Shown: positions 61,760 to 64,000 of the stretch, in pieces
How positions within the stretch are numbered: the first letter of the stretch is position 1
Layout of the letters: every line of letters begins with the position of its first letter
Source of the DNA: Echinicola sp. 20G
GTDB taxonomy: Bacteria; Bacteroidota; Bacteroidia; Cytophagales; Cyclobacteriaceae
Length of the DNA: 64,000 nucleotides
Direction: 5' to 3'
Assembly (NCBI RefSeq): GCF_015533855.1
Contig: NZ_AP024154.1
Span: 5,353,501 to 5,417,500, forward strand
The notes under the pieces: model-generated
Seen by the model: only the letters and a program-made list of their open reading frames with translations
The model's database searches: none
Told to the model about the DNA's origin: nothing
Program-made: the position numbers and the translations under genes

Positions 61760-64000
61760 TTAAAATTTCACACTAATCCCTGCAGTATAAGATTTGATCA
61801 AGGGATAATTAATATTGCTACCCGATGAAGTTTCAGGATCAAAATCATCATTTGGTAGATTATCAAACGTAAACAGGTTGAGGCCATTTATGTAAAACCT
61901 TATAGACTGGGCGTTTAACCGATTAGATATGATTTCTGGTAAGGTAAATCCCAATTCAATATTTTTTATTCGTAAGAAGGAACCATCTTCTATCCAGTAA
62001 TTAGTGTTACGATAATTTGCCGTATTATTTCCTAACCTTGGATAAACTACATTTTCTCCGCTTGCTGCTTTTTCTGGTGTCCAGGCATTTTTCATATATT
62101 CTGTAAAATTATCCCTATTAGACCATCTTCCGAAACCAGACAGCAACACATTTCTACCAGTTGCTCCGTTTAGAAAAACACTCAGATCAAATAATTTATA
62201 GGAACTTTGAAGGTTAAGACCAAAGAATGTTCGCGGTATACTTCCATTCGCCAATGGTGCTACATCCTTCTGATCTACCACATTATCTCCGTTAAGGTCT
62301 ACAAATTTGATATCGCCTGGAATGGGGACCCCTCCCAATGATGACTGGTCTGCCCAAGTATCAATTTCATCTTGTGAATTGAACAACCCTGCTGATCTAT
62401 ATCCCCAATATTGGCTAATAGGGTATCCTTGACTTCTGTAGGGATAAGCAAATGTATCGTCGTAAGGCACTTCAGCAAGGTCTTTGATTTCGTTTTTGGA
62501 ATAGCTCATGTTTCCATTTATGCCTATAAACCAGTCCTTAGAAAGGTTTTTACTATAGCCAGCGGCCACTTCAAACCCTTTGTTGACAGATGCCCCAATA
62601 TTAGCCGGAGGAAGAGATGCTCCCCCTAGTCCCATCATCCCGTTTGGAATGATATCAATATTATTGACTACTAAATTAGAATTGTCATTATAGAAAAAAT
62701 CAGTACTTAATTGGACGGAGTTCCACAGAGTGGTCTCCACACCCAAATTGTACATTGAAAATTTCTCCCATTGAAAATTTTCATTTCCCAACTGGTCTTC
62801 TGAAGCATCTCCATTCCAACTAGTGATATATAAAAATTGATTATTCTCACTATATCCAAATGCATTATTCCCTACTGAACCTGCAGAGCCTTTTAGTTTT
62901 AAATAATTTACAACGGTGGAGTTCTTCAAAAACCCTTCATTGGAAATAACCCAACCTAAACTGAAAGAAGGGAAGAGGCCATATCGATGATCTTTGTGAA
63001 ATTGTTCTGACCCTTGGTATGCAAAATTAGCTTCAGCAATATACTTTTTTTCATATGCATACAAGAATCTTCCCGAAATCCCTAAAAAATTATTGGGTAG
63101 TAAGATCTGTTGTTGAGCACGATTTTGTTCACCTAAAATGGTAGCTGCCACCTCATGTTTATTGTCGAATACACGATGATAATCCGCTCTGACTCTGAAA
63201 TTATACATGTAATAGAAATACTTACCCTGACCATCTGAAAGAGTAGTATTTGATGTTCCCGGTACCAATGAATATCCCAATGAATCAGCACCGTTCGTGT
63301 CCATAAAAGTAGCTACTTCATAAGCTTCATAATCCCTTCTGCGTATTTGCGAGCTCCTTGAAAGCACATCAAAAGACACCTGGCCTGACAATGTTAGGCC
63401 TTTCATTGCACCTATTTGTTGGCGAATCCCAAAGGTATTCCCTAAGCGTGTTACTGTTTCTGCCTGTGAACCAGTTCGGTTTAAGTATCCGTAAACCGAT
63501 TCATTTGTTCTAAAATTAAGTCTATCCCGTTTAACTAACACTTCACCACTGGGTGTTAGGTCATTATGTGCATTATTGGGAGTCTCATAAAGCTTGGCCA
63601 AAACAAAATCCCAACCTTGTCCTGATCCAATATAAGGGGCATTATTTTTTTCTAAGTAGCCTCCCACATTTACGTACACTTCAGTAGAGGGAGATAGTGA
63701 TATATCAAGGTTGGTCCTAAAGTTAAATCTGTTAGATTTGGAATTCGCATCGTAGCTGTATTTTTCAAAAGGCTCATTTTTAAAAAGCCCACTTTGATTC
63801 AGGTAACTTACAGAGGTAAAAAACCTCATGGCATCATTTCCTCCTCTAAAATTGACATTTAGTCTACTCATCATAGAATAATTCTTCATGAAATCATCCA
63901 CCATATTCCGAACTGGAAAAAACTCTGTAGAATCAGCAAGACGATACCTTTCCATCTCGTAGGGGCTATAAAACTGAGTCCCTCTATGGTCAATTCCATT
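61760..64000 (-). CDS. SusC-type TonB-dependent transporter, N-terminus beyond the right edge
   Basis: The frame is open to the last base with no start needed: codons before the ATG at 63955 continue (ending SPYE), so the apparent 731-residue protein is a fragment of a SusC of about 1000 residues. The visible part is the beta barrel (GGYLEKNNAPYIGSG, FPSFSLGWVISNEGFL) and the end AQSIRFYINGLNLFTF...SYTAGISVKF, typical for SusC. It imports oligosaccharides with the SusD downstream. The plug and carboxypeptidase-like domains are outside the window. Confidence 0.9.
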   Translation of the reverse strand, partial: NGIDHRGTQFYSPYEMERYRLADSTEFFPVRNMVDDFMKNYSMMSRLNVNFRGGNDAMRFFTSVSYLNQSGLFKNEPFEKYSYDANSKSNRFNFRTNLDISLSPSTEVYVNVGGYLEKNNAPYIGSGQGWDFVLAKLYETPNNAHNDLTPSGEVLVKRDRLNFRTNESVYGYLNRTGSQAETVTRLGNTFGIRQQIGAMKGLTLSGQVSFDVLSRSSQIRRRDYEAYEVATFMDTNGADSLGYSLVPGTSNTTLSDGQGKYFYYMYNFRVRADYHRVFDNKHEVAATILGEQNRAQQQILLPNNFLGISGRFLYAYEKKYIAEANFAYQGSEQFHKDHRYGLFPSFSLGWVISNEGFLKNSTVVNYLKLKGSAGSVGNNAFGYSENNQFLYITSWNGDASEDQLGNENFQWEKFSMYNLGVETTLWNSVQLSTDFFYNDNSNLVVNNIDIIPNGMMGLGGASLPPANIGASVNKGFEVAAGYSKNLSKDWFIGINGNMSYSKNEIKDLAEVPYDDTFAYPYRSQGYPISQYWGYRSAGLFNSQDEIDTWADQSSLGGVPIPGDIKFVDLNGDNVVDQKDVAPLANGSIPRTFFGLNLQSSYKLFDLSVFLNGATGRNVLLSGFGRWSNRDNFTEYMKNAWTPEKAASGENVVYPRLGNNTANYRNTNYWIEDGSFLRIKNIELGFTLPEIISNRLNAQSIRFYINGLNLFTFDNLPNDDFDPETSSGSNINYPLIKSYTAGISVKF

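Noticed and set aside
61760..63955. SusC as a complete 731-aa protein starting at 63955
   Set aside because: The frame is open to the last base of the window and lacks the plug domain, so the true start is outside.
1..64000. tRNA, rRNA, riboswitch or CRISPR array
   Set aside because: None recognised by reading both strands; a program search (tRNAscan, Rfam, CRISPR finder) would settle this.

Overview
The window reads as chromosomal DNA of a Bacteroidota bacterium, most likely a marine or soil Cytophagales (Cyclobacteriaceae-like) species. The basis is two SusC/SusD pairs, a DUF6520-type small protein, a Bacteroidota-type mobilisation module, an Hc1-like histone and a large sulfatase/rhamnosidase polysaccharide utilisation locus. 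I recognised no tRNA, rRNA or CRISPR array.

Region 1 (1-16,700) is an AT-rich accessory/defence island, almost all on the minus strand. It holds a gene cut by the left edge, two paralogous six-cysteine peptides of 78 aa, and a secreted Cys-motif protein with a decayed second copy of its 3' end. Next comes a tightly packed five-gene operon: a PstI/BsuBI-type methyltransferase and endonuclease, a DUF262 protein, a RelA/SpoT-fold protein and an unrecognised 579-aa protein. Upstream of it is a three-gene operon that looks like a graspetide (omega-ester RiPP) pathway: a precursor with three copies of a Thr/acid core repeat, an MvdD-like ATP-grasp ligase and a membrane protein. Beyond that lie single genes (DUF2971, trypsin-like protease, Shedu-like nuclease) that end in related sequence boxes resembling integron attC ends, and two overlapping XRE-like regulators.

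Region 2 (16,700-28,700) begins with repeat-rich intergenic DNA. It then carries a TlpA-like thioredoxin protein, SusC, SusD, a DUF6520 peptide and a MauE-like membrane protein, followed by a Crp-like regulator, an orphan class I terpene synthase and a WG-repeat protein.

Region 3 (28,700-41,000) is an SOS-mutagenesis cassette with visibly higher G+C: DnaE2 and a Y-family polymerase divergent from a LexA-like S24 repressor, then a SRAP protein. After small hypothetical genes and a histone H1-like gene comes a mobilisation module (coupling protein, MobA-type relaxase, MobC-type accessory protein, an oriT-like double hairpin, RadC). No integrase is in view.

Region 4 (41,000-64,000) is a polysaccharide utilisation locus. 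It encodes a DUF5722 glycoside hydrolase, three sulfatases, GH106 and two GH78-type rhamnosidases and a fourth sulfatase on plus, facing a GH71/99-like hydrolase with a CBM9-like domain, a SusD and a SusC (cut by the right edge) on minus. The enzyme set points to a sulfated, rhamnose-rich algal glycan such as ulvan or a rhamnan sulfate. No polysaccharide lyase is in the window.

The most novel parts are the three-repeat graspetide-like operon, the restriction-modification/DUF262/RelA-SpoT operon, and the recurring attC-like 3' boxes of the single-gene defence units.
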